From Microbacterium sp. T2.11-28 (GTDB taxonomy: Bacteria; Actinomycetota; Actinomycetes; Actinomycetales; Microbacteriaceae): 64,000 nt of DNA. Below are positions 1 to 12,803 of the stretch, piece after piece. The translations under genes and the position numbers were made by a program. The stretch lies in assembly GCF_950097975.1 (NCBI RefSeq), contig NZ_CATNHF010000028.1, positions 124,001 to 188,000 on the forward strand. The letters are read 5' to 3'. The notes under the pieces are model-generated. The model had not been told where the DNA came from. It saw nothing but the letters and a program-made list of their open reading frames with translations, and ran no database searches. The number at the start of each line of letters is the position of its first letter. The stretch's first letter is position 1.

Positions 1-155
1 ACACCGGCGACCTCGGCGGCTTCCGCGCCCTCGACCCGCTGGGGCCGTTCATCGTCACCACCCTCGTGGCATGCACCGCCTGGGCCCTGCTGTTCGGGCG
101 CGGTCCCCTCGAGCGCGGAGTCGCGTGGATCGTCCGCACGCTCGTGCGCGGCTGA
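1..155 (+). CDS. DUF418-like membrane protein, C-terminal fragment
   Basis: Only the last 50 codons are inside the window; the reading frame starts at base 3 and ends with TGA at 153-155. The fragment has one hydrophobic segment (FIVTTLVACTAWALLF) followed by GRGPLERGVAWIVRTLV. A closing GPLE-(x)n-W/R-rich helix after a transmembrane segment is typical of the C-terminus of DUF418/YeiB-type membrane proteins. That family match is an inference from a short piece; another multi-pass acyltransferase-like family is possible. The gene is cut by the window edge, not broken. Confidence 0.5.
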   Translation, partial: TGDLGGFRALDPLGPFIVTTLVACTAWALLFGRGPLERGVAWIVRTLVRG

Positions 156-186
156 TCCCCACGACGGCGGCGGGCGCGCGGCTGGC

Positions 187-1629
<1,443 letters not shown>

Positions 1630-1671
1630 TCCGCTTATCTGCGCACCGCGATAGGTATCTGACTTATATCT

Positions 1672-1702
1672 CCATGAAATAAGTGCTACGCTTATTCCAT
1701 GG
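1672..1702 (+). promoter_or_regulatory. 31-bp inverted repeat over the satD promoter and start codon
   Basis: CCATG-a-AATAAG at 1672-1683 is mirrored by CTTATT-c-CATGG at 1691-1702, with a 7-base centre and one unpaired position (1677/1697). The right arm contains the ATG start of the SatD-like gene. A -10 element TACGCT (1687-1692) sits between the arms, 6 bases before the ATG, so the mRNA is expected to be leaderless. Further CTTAT half-sites occur at 1634-1638 and 1663-1667. This is likely an operator, possibly bound by the SatD-like protein itself, which ends in a helix-turn-helix. Confidence 0.6.
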
Positions 1703-2349
1703 AGCGCCGTATCGTCACCATCGCCGACATCGTCGGCTCGCGCAGCCTGCCCGACCGCAGCGCTGCCCAGCGCGCCATCGAGGATGCGGTGACCCGCGTG
1801 GAGCGCGACGCGCCGGCGGCCGAGCAGCCGCTCGTGGCGACCGTGGGCGACGAGTTCCAGGCGGTGCACACCGAGCTCTCCGCCGCGCTCCGATCGCTGC
1901 TGCTGCTGCAGCTCGCGCTTCCGGAGGGGATCGAGCTCCGATTCGGGGTGGGGGTGGGCGGTGTGCGGGCCGTGGACTCGCGCACGGAGCTGATCTCCGA
2001 CGGGCCGGGGTGGTGGGCGGCGCGCGACGCGATCGAGGCGGTGCACCGCCTGCAGGATCGCGGCATGCCGAAGGCGCGCACACGCGTGGTCGGAGCCCCG
2101 GAGGAGGATGCCGACATGATGTCGCAGATCCGGATGGCCAACGCCTATCTGCTTGCGCGCGACGAACTCGTCGGGGCGATGAGCTCGCGGGCGCGCCGCC
2201 TGACATACGGACGGTGGGCTGGCCGCACGCAGCGGGAGCTCGCCGAGGAGGAGGGCATCAGCCAGCCCGCGGTCTCCCAGATGCTGGCGGCCGCCGGGTC
2301 CGCGGCGCTGCTGGCGGGACTGTCCGCGCTCGAAGGGGACGACCGGTGA
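1699..2349 (+). CDS. SatD-family regulator with C-terminal helix-turn-helix
   Basis: 216 aa. The N-terminus (ADIVGSRSLPDR, then VGDEFQAV at about residue 50) matches the SatD family, first described from a Streptococcus acid-tolerance locus. At about residues 174-199 lies a helix-turn-helix (TQRELAEEEGISQPAVSQML), so the protein can bind DNA. The ATG start is supported by a -10 hexamer 6 bases upstream and lies inside a long inverted repeat, which suggests autoregulation. The stop codon overlaps the GTG of the next gene by 4 bases (GTGA), so the two are translationally coupled. The biochemical role of SatD proteins is not established. Confidence 0.8.
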   Translation: MERRIVTIADIVGSRSLPDRSAAQRAIEDAVTRVERDAPAAEQPLVATVGDEFQAVHTELSAALRSLLLLQLALPEGIELRFGVGVGGVRAVDSRTELISDGPGWWAARDAIEAVHRLQDRGMPKARTRVVGAPEEDADMMSQIRMANAYLLARDELVGAMSSRARRLTYGRWAGRTQRELAEEEGISQPAVSQMLAAAGSAALLAGLSALEGDDR

Positions 2350-3041
2350 TCGGCGCCGGGATCGTCCTGCTGGCGGTCGGGGCGGTCGACCTGCTCCGCC
2401 AGTACATGCCCCGGCGCGGACGGCCCGCCGCCTTCGCGCTCGGCGCGGTCCTGCTGCTGATCCTCTCCGCTGGCGCCGACGCCGTGGTCTGGACCTTCGT
2501 CGCGCTCGGCACGGCGACCCTGTGGGTCTGGGGCACGCCGGACCGTCGCGGCGGGCGGGCGGGTCTGTGGCCCGTCGTGCTGATCGCCGCGGTGTCGGCG
2601 ATCGCGGTCTCGATCGTGGGCGTGCGCCCCCAGCAGGGACCGCTCGGCGAGCTCTGGCCGGTCGCATCGCCGCTCGGCCTGGTCAGCCTCGACGTCGCCG
2701 TCTTCACCGTCGGCGCCGTGGCCTTCCTGACCGAGTCCGGCAACGTCGTGGTGCGCGCCGCGCTGCGGGAAGGCAGTGTGCCCGACGACGCGCCGGCGGC
2801 GCTGAAGGGAGGCCGGCTCATCGGTCCGCTCGAGCGCATCCTCGTGTTCGCGCTGACGCTCACCGGGGCCTTCACCCTGCTGGCGGCGGTGCTCGCCGCG
2901 AAGGGGATCGTGCGCTTCCCGGAGATCTCGCGCGACACCGAGGCGGGGACGCGCGCGGAGTACTTCCTCATCGGCAGCCTCGTGAGCTGGGTGACCGCCC
3001 TCGGGGCGGCGTTCCTCCTGTGGTGGGGGACCGGGGCCTGA
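2346..3041 (+). CDS. Membrane protein paired with SatD (DUF3307-like C-terminus)
   Basis: 231 aa from the GTG that overlaps the satD stop. About six hydrophobic segments are visible. The C-terminal third reads GRLIGPLERILVFALTLTG, then LAAKGIVRFPEI and EYFLIGSLVSW. This LERhLhhhL...AAKsIhRF..h..EYhhIGtLhS pattern is the one found at the end of DUF3307 membrane proteins, which are repeatedly encoded beside SatD genes. In-frame codons upstream of 2346 belong to satD read in another frame and are not part of this gene. The overlap and strict pairing imply that the SatD-like protein and this membrane protein act together; the process is unknown. Confidence 0.7.
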   Translation: MIGAGIVLLAVGAVDLLRQYMPRRGRPAAFALGAVLLLILSAGADAVVWTFVALGTATLWVWGTPDRRGGRAGLWPVVLIAAVSAIAVSIVGVRPQQGPLGELWPVASPLGLVSLDVAVFTVGAVAFLTESGNVVVRAALREGSVPDDAPAALKGGRLIGPLERILVFALTLTGAFTLLAAVLAAKGIVRFPEISRDTEAGTRAEYFLIGSLVSWVTALGAAFLLWWGTGA

Positions 3042-3086
3042 CGCTCGGCCGCCGCCCCGTGCGCGGGGTCGCCTCGGTCGCGCTGA

Positions 3087-3092
3087 TAGCCT
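3087..3092 (+). promoter_or_regulatory. -10 element of tyrS
   Basis: TAGCCT ends 7 bases before the GTG start of tyrS. No clear ribosome binding site lies between, so a leaderless or nearly leaderless mRNA is likely. Confidence 0.5.
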
Positions 3093-3099
3093 GGAACGC

Positions 3100-4401
3100 G
3101 TGTCTGAAACCGTCGTGAGCGCCCCGGCGCCCGCCAACGACCCCGCGTTCGAGAACGTCTGGGACGAGATCGTCTGGCGTGGCCTGGTGCACGTGTCCAC
3201 CGATCAGGAAGCGCTGCGTGCGCTGCTCGGCGGGGACCCGATCACGTACTACTGCGGATTCGATCCCACGGCCCCGAGCCTCCACCTGGGAAACCTCGTC
3301 CAGCTCCTGCTGATGCGTCGCCTGCAGCTGGCGGGCCATCGCCCGCTCGGGCTGGTGGGGGGTTCCACGGGTCTCATCGGCGACCCGAAGCCCACGGCCG
3401 AGCGCACGCTGAACGACGCGACGGTGGTCGCGGAATGGGTGGGCTACCTGCAGTCGCAGGTCGCGCGCTTCCTCAGTTTCGACGGAGTGAATGCGGCGCG
3501 TCTGGTCAACAACCTCGACTGGACCCAGCCGATGAGCGCGATCACCTTCCTCCGCGACATCGGAAAGCACTACCGCGTCGGGACCATGCTGAAGAAGGAC
3601 GCCGTCAGCGCACGCCTGAACTCGGAAGACGGCATCAGCTACGCCGAGTTCAGCTACCAGATCCTCCAGGGCCTCGACTACCGCGAGTTGTACCTGCAGC
3701 ACGGGTGCGTCCTCCAGACCGGTGGAAGCGACCAATGGGGCAACCTGACGAGCGGGGTCGACCTCATCCGCAAGGCCGAGGGCGTCGCGGTGCATGCCAT
3801 CGGCACGCCGCTGATCACGAACAGCGACGGACGCAAGTTCGGCAAGAGCGAGGGCAACGCGATCTGGCTCGATCCGGAGCTCACCAGCCCCTACGCGATG
3901 TACCAGTTCTGGCTCAACACCGACGACGCCGACGTGATCGACCGCCTCAAGGTGTTCACGTTCCTGACGCGCGCCGAGATCGAAGAGGTGGCGGCCGAGC
4001 ACGAGGCCGCGCCGTTCCGCCGCGTCGGCCAGAAGCGCGTCGCGCGGGAAGTGACCACCATCGTCCACGGGGCGGAGGCGACGGCTGCGGCCATCGCGGC
4101 ATCCGAGGCCCTCTTCGGTCAGGGGGATCTGTCCGCGCTCGACGCCGAGACGCTGCGCAGTGCGCTGCGAGAGCTTCCGCACGCCGAGGTGGCGCACGGC
4201 TCCCCGGTCGTGCAGGCGCTCGTCGACACCGGGCTGGTGTCGAGCCTCGGCGAGGCCCGGCGCGCGATCGCCCAGGGCGGCGTGTCGCTCGACGGCGAGA
4301 AGGTCGCCGACGAGTCCGTCGTCGTCACGGGGTCGCTCCCCGGTGGCGTCTCGGTGCTCCGCCGCGGCAAGAAGACGCTCGCGGGCCTCTTCGTCGGCTG
4401 A
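3100..4401 (+). CDS. tyrS: Tyrosyl-tRNA synthetase
   Basis: 433 aa class I aminoacyl-tRNA synthetase that charges tRNA-Tyr. The HIGH-type motif is HLGN at about residue 62 (PTAPSLHLGNLVQL). The KMSKS-type loop is KFGKSEGN at about 246-253. GGSDQWGN at about 209 is the conserved tyrosine-pocket segment. The C-terminus (about 360-433) is an S4 RNA-binding domain. In M. tuberculosis tyrS stands just before the Rv1691-Rv1696 group; here an rRNA operon and four other genes lie between tyrS and that group. Confidence 0.97.
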   Translation: MSETVVSAPAPANDPAFENVWDEIVWRGLVHVSTDQEALRALLGGDPITYYCGFDPTAPSLHLGNLVQLLLMRRLQLAGHRPLGLVGGSTGLIGDPKPTAERTLNDATVVAEWVGYLQSQVARFLSFDGVNAARLVNNLDWTQPMSAITFLRDIGKHYRVGTMLKKDAVSARLNSEDGISYAEFSYQILQGLDYRELYLQHGCVLQTGGSDQWGNLTSGVDLIRKAEGVAVHAIGTPLITNSDGRKFGKSEGNAIWLDPELTSPYAMYQFWLNTDDADVIDRLKVFTFLTRAEIEEVAAEHEAAPFRRVGQKRVAREVTTIVHGAEATAAAIAASEALFGQGDLSALDAETLRSALRELPHAEVAHGSPVVQALVDTGLVSSLGEARRAIAQGGVSLDGEKVADESVVVTGSLPGGVSVLRRGKKTLAGLFVG

Positions 4402-4404
4402 CGC

Positions 4405-5238
4405 ATGCCGTTCACCCCGTCGCACGCGATCGTCGCGATCCCGTTCGTCCGCACGCCGCTGCTGCCCGCGGCGATCGCGATCGGCGCGATGGCGCCCGAC
4501 CTCCCGCTGTTCGTGCGCTTCCTGCCAATCAGCTACCAGGTGACCCACACCGACCTGCTCGCCTCGACGCTGCTCGCCCTCCTGCTCCTCGTGATCTGGT
4601 ACGCGGTGCTGCGACCGGCGGTGCGGGAGATCTCGCCCACGTGGCTCGCGCGCCGGCTCCCGCCCGCGTGGGACGCCACCGGACGGCGCGCCTGGGAGTC
4701 CGTCCGCGCGCCGCGGCCGGGTGCACAGCGGGAGCTGTGGCGTCGCACGGGGGTGTTCGCCGTGCTCGTCGCGCTCTCCCTGCTTCTCGGGGTGATCTCG
4801 CACATCGTGTGGGACGCCTTCACGCACGAGGGGCGATGGGGGCTCGAGGTGTTCCCCTCCCTCGAGGAACCGTGGGGCCCTCTGCTCGGCTACAAGTGGC
4901 TCCAATACGGCTCGGGCGTCCTCGGCCTGGTCGTGCTCGCCGCCTTCGGTGCGTGGTGGCTCGCGCGCGCCGGCACCGGACCCGTCGTCCGCGTCCTCCC
5001 GACGTGGGTGCGCGTGAGCTGGTGGCTCTCCCTCCCGCTCGTCCTCCTGGTCGCCTGGATCGGCGGGCTGGTCGTGCTCGGCCCCATCGAGGGCACGTTC
5101 ACGGCCGCGCACCTGGCCTACCGCGTGCTTCCGCCGGCGTGCGCCGTCTGGGGCGCGGTCACCGTGGTGCTGTGCGGTGTCGTCGTCGCGCGGCGCTACT
5201 CCGGCGGGCCGGGGACGCCGAGGGTGCGCCAGGCCTGA
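4405..5238 (+). CDS. DUF4184 family integral membrane protein
   Basis: 277 aa. It begins MPFTPSHAIVAIP and continues AIAIGAMAPDLPLF, the conserved opening of DUF4184, with a second conserved part at about residue 125-140 (LGVISHIVWDAFTHEG). These motifs are rich in His and Asp near membrane ends, like those of YdjM/membrane-bound hydrolase relatives. About six transmembrane segments are visible. The start is 3 bases after the tyrS stop. The 3' end overlaps the convergent HEAT-like gene by 43 bases. Function is unknown. Confidence 0.8.
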   Translation: MPFTPSHAIVAIPFVRTPLLPAAIAIGAMAPDLPLFVRFLPISYQVTHTDLLASTLLALLLLVIWYAVLRPAVREISPTWLARRLPPAWDATGRRAWESVRAPRPGAQRELWRRTGVFAVLVALSLLLGVISHIVWDAFTHEGRWGLEVFPSLEEPWGPLLGYKWLQYGSGVLGLVVLAAFGAWWLARAGTGPVVRVLPTWVRVSWWLSLPLVLLVAWIGGLVVLGPIEGTFTAAHLAYRVLPPACAVWGAVTVVLCGVVVARRYSGGPGTPRVRQA

Positions 5239-5612
5239 CGGCGCACCCGCTCGACGGGATCCTCGGTCAGGGCGTCGACGAGGCCGCGGGAGTCGGGCAG
5301 GTCGTGTGCGCGGATCACCTTGAGCGACATCTCCCGCACGCGCCAGTGGGGGTCGCTCAGAGCGTCGACGACGAGGCGGGGGTGGCGCGGCGGTCCGATA
5401 TGCAGCAGTCCGCGGGCTCCCCAGACGCGGCGCCAGTGATCCGGCCAGCCGATCGTGCCGCCGAGCCACGCGATGTCCGGCCAGCGGCGATCCGCGTCGC
5501 CCGCCCGGCCCGACAGCAGCTGCTCGCACCAGTCGACGACGAGCTCGCGCCCGAACAGTTCGCACGCCGCCGCGGCCAGATCCTGGGGCCGGCCGCCGGG
5601 CTCAGGGAGCAT
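5196..5612 (-). CDS. HEAT-repeat-like small protein
   Basis: 138 aa from the ATG at 5612, which overlaps the end of the upstream CoA transferase by 11 bases; an in-frame ATG at 5639 would add 9 residues. The C-terminal half (HPRLVVDALSDPHWRVREMSLKVI, given here as two linked helices, then LVDALTEDPVERVRRQAWRTL) has the two-helix rhythm of HEAT repeats. The N-terminal half has WPDIAWLGGTIGWPDHW. Translation is probably coupled to the CoA transferase gene. The partner or substrate is not known, and no catalytic motif is seen. Confidence 0.6.
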   Translation of the reverse strand: MLPEPGGRPQDLAAAACELFGRELVVDWCEQLLSGRAGDADRRWPDIAWLGGTIGWPDHWRRVWGARGLLHIGPPRHPRLVVDALSDPHWRVREMSLKVIRAHDLPDSRGLVDALTEDPVERVRRQAWRTLGVPGPPE

Positions 5613-6879
5613 CGGCGGCCTCGATCCAGGTCGGCGCATCGCGCCCCCACGGGCGCGGCGCCGCGAAGGCGGTCGGACCGCCGGCGTAGGCGATCGCCGG
5701 CGCGGACGTCGTCAGGGCCAGGCCGTCCAGGTCGAACGTCTGCAGGTGACCCGCGTCGTCCGGAGGCGCGGCGGTCCCGGGTTCCGCGCGCCGCGGCATC
5801 GCCAGCAGCTCCTGTGCCACGCGGCGCAGGCTCGTCTGGGCGAGCCAGGACCCGCCCTCCGCGGCTCGCCGGGCGAGAAGGGTCAGGATCGCTGCCGCGA
5901 GCAGATAGCCGGCGCTGTGGTCGAGGGCCTGGGCCGGGAGCACGCCCGGGGTCCGTCCGTCCGGCGACTCCACCCACGCGATCCCGGTCTCGGCCTGCAC
6001 GAGGCTGTCGAAACCGCGCCGGTCGGGGGAGCCCCAGGCGGTGAGACGCGCGACGATCACGCCGGGTCGCCGCGCGGCCAGCGCCTCGGGCGACAGGCCG
6101 AGCCGCTCGAGCGCGGCCGGCCGGTACCCGAGGACGACCACATCGGCGGTCTCGAGGAGGAGCCCGAACACGGCGCGTCCCGCGGGCGCTGCGAGATCCA
6201 CCCGTGCCGAGCGCTTGCCGTGGCCGGTGTCCAGATGCTGCCAGGAGATCTCGGGCGTGCGGGGCGGGTCGATCCGGAGGACATCGGCGCCCAGGAGAGC
6301 GAGGGTGCGGGTGGCGACCGGCCCGGCGATCACCCGCGTGAGGTCCAGCACGCGGACTCCCCGCAGGGGCGCGTCGACCGGACCCCCGGGAAGCGGCCGC
6401 GGGCGCGCGTCGGCGAGACGCGAGATGGCGACGGCGTCGGAGCCGGGCGCGGCCCCGTCCGCCGGGCTCTCGGCCGCGACCGGTACGCACAGCCCGCCCT
6501 CCGCCGTGACCGCTGCGGCCGCGTCGGCGCTGGTGCGCCCGCGGAGCGCCGCGGCAACGGCATCCCGGCCCGCGTCCGGCGGCACGGAGAGTCCGCGGCG
6601 CAGCGCGGCGGCGTGATGCGGGTAGGTGCCGTGCGTGCGGACCCAGCCGTCGCTCGTCGGGAAGAAGGCCGACAGCTCGCCGAAGGCGGTCGGGCGCTCT
6701 CCGCCGACGCGCAGCCACCGCTCACTGGTGAACGCGACGGCGATGCGATCGCCGTCCAGCGGTCCGGGGGTGCTTCCGGCCAGCGAGGCCGCGGCCCGCG
6801 AAGCGTCTGCGACGGCGCGTTCCGCGAGCGCCCCGACGGAGAGGCGGGCGCTGAGCGGGACGTCGACACGATCGACCAT
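5602..6879 (-). CDS. CoA transferase, family III (CaiB/BaiF), domain-permuted form
   Basis: 425 aa. The classical N-terminal CaiB/BaiF block (PLRGVRVLDLTRVIAGPVAT, GADVLRIDPP, GHGKRSARVDL) does not begin until about residue 165. Before it come about 150 residues (AVAFTSERWLRVGG, FFPTSDGWVRTHGTYPHH) that resemble the small domain found late in ordinary family members. Family III enzymes move CoA between carboxylates, with an aspartate as nucleophile. That Asp would be expected after the core block, but I cannot assign it safely. The ATG start has TAGCGT 6 bases upstream. No acid-metabolism gene is next to it, so the substrate is open. Confidence 0.8.
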   Translation of the reverse strand: MVDRVDVPLSARLSVGALAERAVADASRAAASLAGSTPGPLDGDRIAVAFTSERWLRVGGERPTAFGELSAFFPTSDGWVRTHGTYPHHAAALRRGLSVPPDAGRDAVAAALRGRTSADAAAAVTAEGGLCVPVAAESPADGAAPGSDAVAISRLADARPRPLPGGPVDAPLRGVRVLDLTRVIAGPVATRTLALLGADVLRIDPPRTPEISWQHLDTGHGKRSARVDLAAPAGRAVFGLLLETADVVVLGYRPAALERLGLSPEALAARRPGVIVARLTAWGSPDRRGFDSLVQAETGIAWVESPDGRTPGVLPAQALDHSAGYLLAAAILTLLARRAAEGGSWLAQTSLRRVAQELLAMPRRAEPGTAAPPDDAGHLQTFDLDGLALTTSAPAIAYAGGPTAFAAPRPWGRDAPTWIEAADAP

Positions 6880-6885
6880 GGCCCG

Positions 6886-6891
6886 ACGCTA
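6886..6891 (-). promoter_or_regulatory. -10 element of the CoA transferase gene
   Basis: On the minus strand TAGCGT ends 6 bases before the ATG at 6879, the same leaderless geometry as argH. Confidence 0.55.
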
Positions 6892-6984
6892 CGCCCCACT
6901 GAGCGGACGTGCACGTGCCCTCGCGTCCAGATCCGCGGAATTCCGCGGATCGCGGGCGCGACACGCCCGGGATGCGAGCCCGAT

Positions 6985-7013
6985 TTGCCCAAGTGGCGGA
7001 ACCCACGTAACTT
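6985..7013 (+). promoter_or_regulatory. rrn promoter P1
   Basis: TTGCCC (6985-6990), 17-bp spacer, TAACTT (7008-7013). It is the first of two promoters in the 590-bp region before the 16S gene. Confidence 0.5.
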
Positions 7014-7199
7014 ATTACTTGTTCGCCCCACAGGGAAGAGCGAGAAGGCCGGAAGGCCTCGCCCCCTCAAGCGGAGAACCACCTCCAACCCAAACACCTC
7101 GTAGAGGAAGCATGACCTTCGGGTCTAGGATGGAGTTTCCACCCCGTGGACCGCGGTCATCGACTGCTCCCGTGGATCTGAAGATCCCGGCGCGTCGAT

Positions 7200-7227
7200 T
7201 TGACAGACGGAACGGGATGGATAAGAT
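7200..7227 (+). promoter_or_regulatory. rrn promoter P2 (main)
   Basis: TTGACA (7200-7205), 16-bp spacer, TAAGAT (7222-7227). It is the best sigma-A promoter in the window upstream of a stable RNA; transcription is expected to start near 7234. Confidence 0.75.
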
Positions 7228-7470
7228 AGAGAAGTTGCCCTGCGGGGGAGGCTGAGAGGCCGAACAGCAGGAGCATCCGATCCTTGAGAACTCAACAGCG
7301 TGCACTTGTCAAATGCCAAAAAACCTCGATTCAGCTTCGGCTGAATGAGATTCCTTTGGATCAAAGTCCGGCACTTCGGTGTCGGCAACGGATAGTCAGC
7401 AATGACATCCCTTTGGTCAGATCAAACTCGCTGCTTCAGTCCATTCCGGCTGATCGCAGCAACATTTCTT
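7228..7470 (+). other. rrn leader RNA
   Basis: Non-coding leader between P2 and 16S. It contains CTTGAGAACTCAACAG (7282-7297), a sequence that is almost repeated before the 23S gene (TTTGAGAACTACACAG). GCACTTGTCAAATG at 7302-7315 can pair with CATTTGACAAGGTGC at 9089-9103 to form the 16S processing stem. No protein gene is seen in 6880-7470. Confidence 0.6.
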
Positions 7471-12514
<5,044 letters not shown>

Positions 12515-12530
12515 ACACACCGTTTTTGGT

Positions 12531-12554
12531 GCTTGCGTCCACTGAGTGGTTCTC
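12531..12554 (+). other. 23S precursor processing stem, 3' arm
   Basis: Pairs with 9282-9305; see that entry. It lies in the short 23S-5S spacer (12515-12614), which has no tRNA. Confidence 0.75.
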
Positions 12555-12614
12555 GATGTACGGTCGAGAACCGCATGACAATGACATTGTTGTGCAGACT
12601 GAAACATCAATAGT

Positions 12615-12732
12615 GTTTCGGCGGCCATAGCGTGAGGGAAACGCCCGGTTACATTCCGAACCCGGAAGCTAAGCCTCACAGCGCCGATGGTACTGCAGGG
12701 GGGACCCTGTGGGAGAGTAGGACACCGCCGGA
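12615..12732 (+). rRNA. rrf: 5S ribosomal RNA
   Basis: About 118 nt. The terminal stem is TTCGGCGG near the 5' end with CCGCCGGA at the 3' end. The conserved core CCGAACCCGGAAGCTAAG, then GCGCCGATGGTACTGC and GGGAGAGTAGGACACCG, are all present. Last gene of the operon. Confidence 0.95.
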
Positions 12733-12742
12733 CTTCTTTCGT

Positions 12743-12774
12743 GAAATGGCCACCCAGAGTTGGGTGGCCATTTC
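12743..12774 (+). terminator. rrn operon terminator
   Basis: Perfect 14-bp stem, GAAATGGCCACCCA (12743-12756) and its complement (12761-12774), with a GAGT loop followed by a short T-containing tail. It lies 10 bases after 5S. Confidence 0.9.
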
Positions 12775-12803
12775 TCGTTAACGCGCAGGAAAGGAATGCT
12801 GCG

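Noticed and set aside
2968..5565. An 865-codon minus-strand open frame opposite tyrS and the DUF4184 gene
   Set aside because: Composition is Arg/Ala/Pro-rich, typical of an antisense frame in high-GC DNA, and no family motif is present. The plus-strand genes have clear motifs.
7081..7131. A third rrn promoter with TAGGAT at 7126-7131
   Set aside because: No acceptable -35 sequence lies 16-18 bp upstream.
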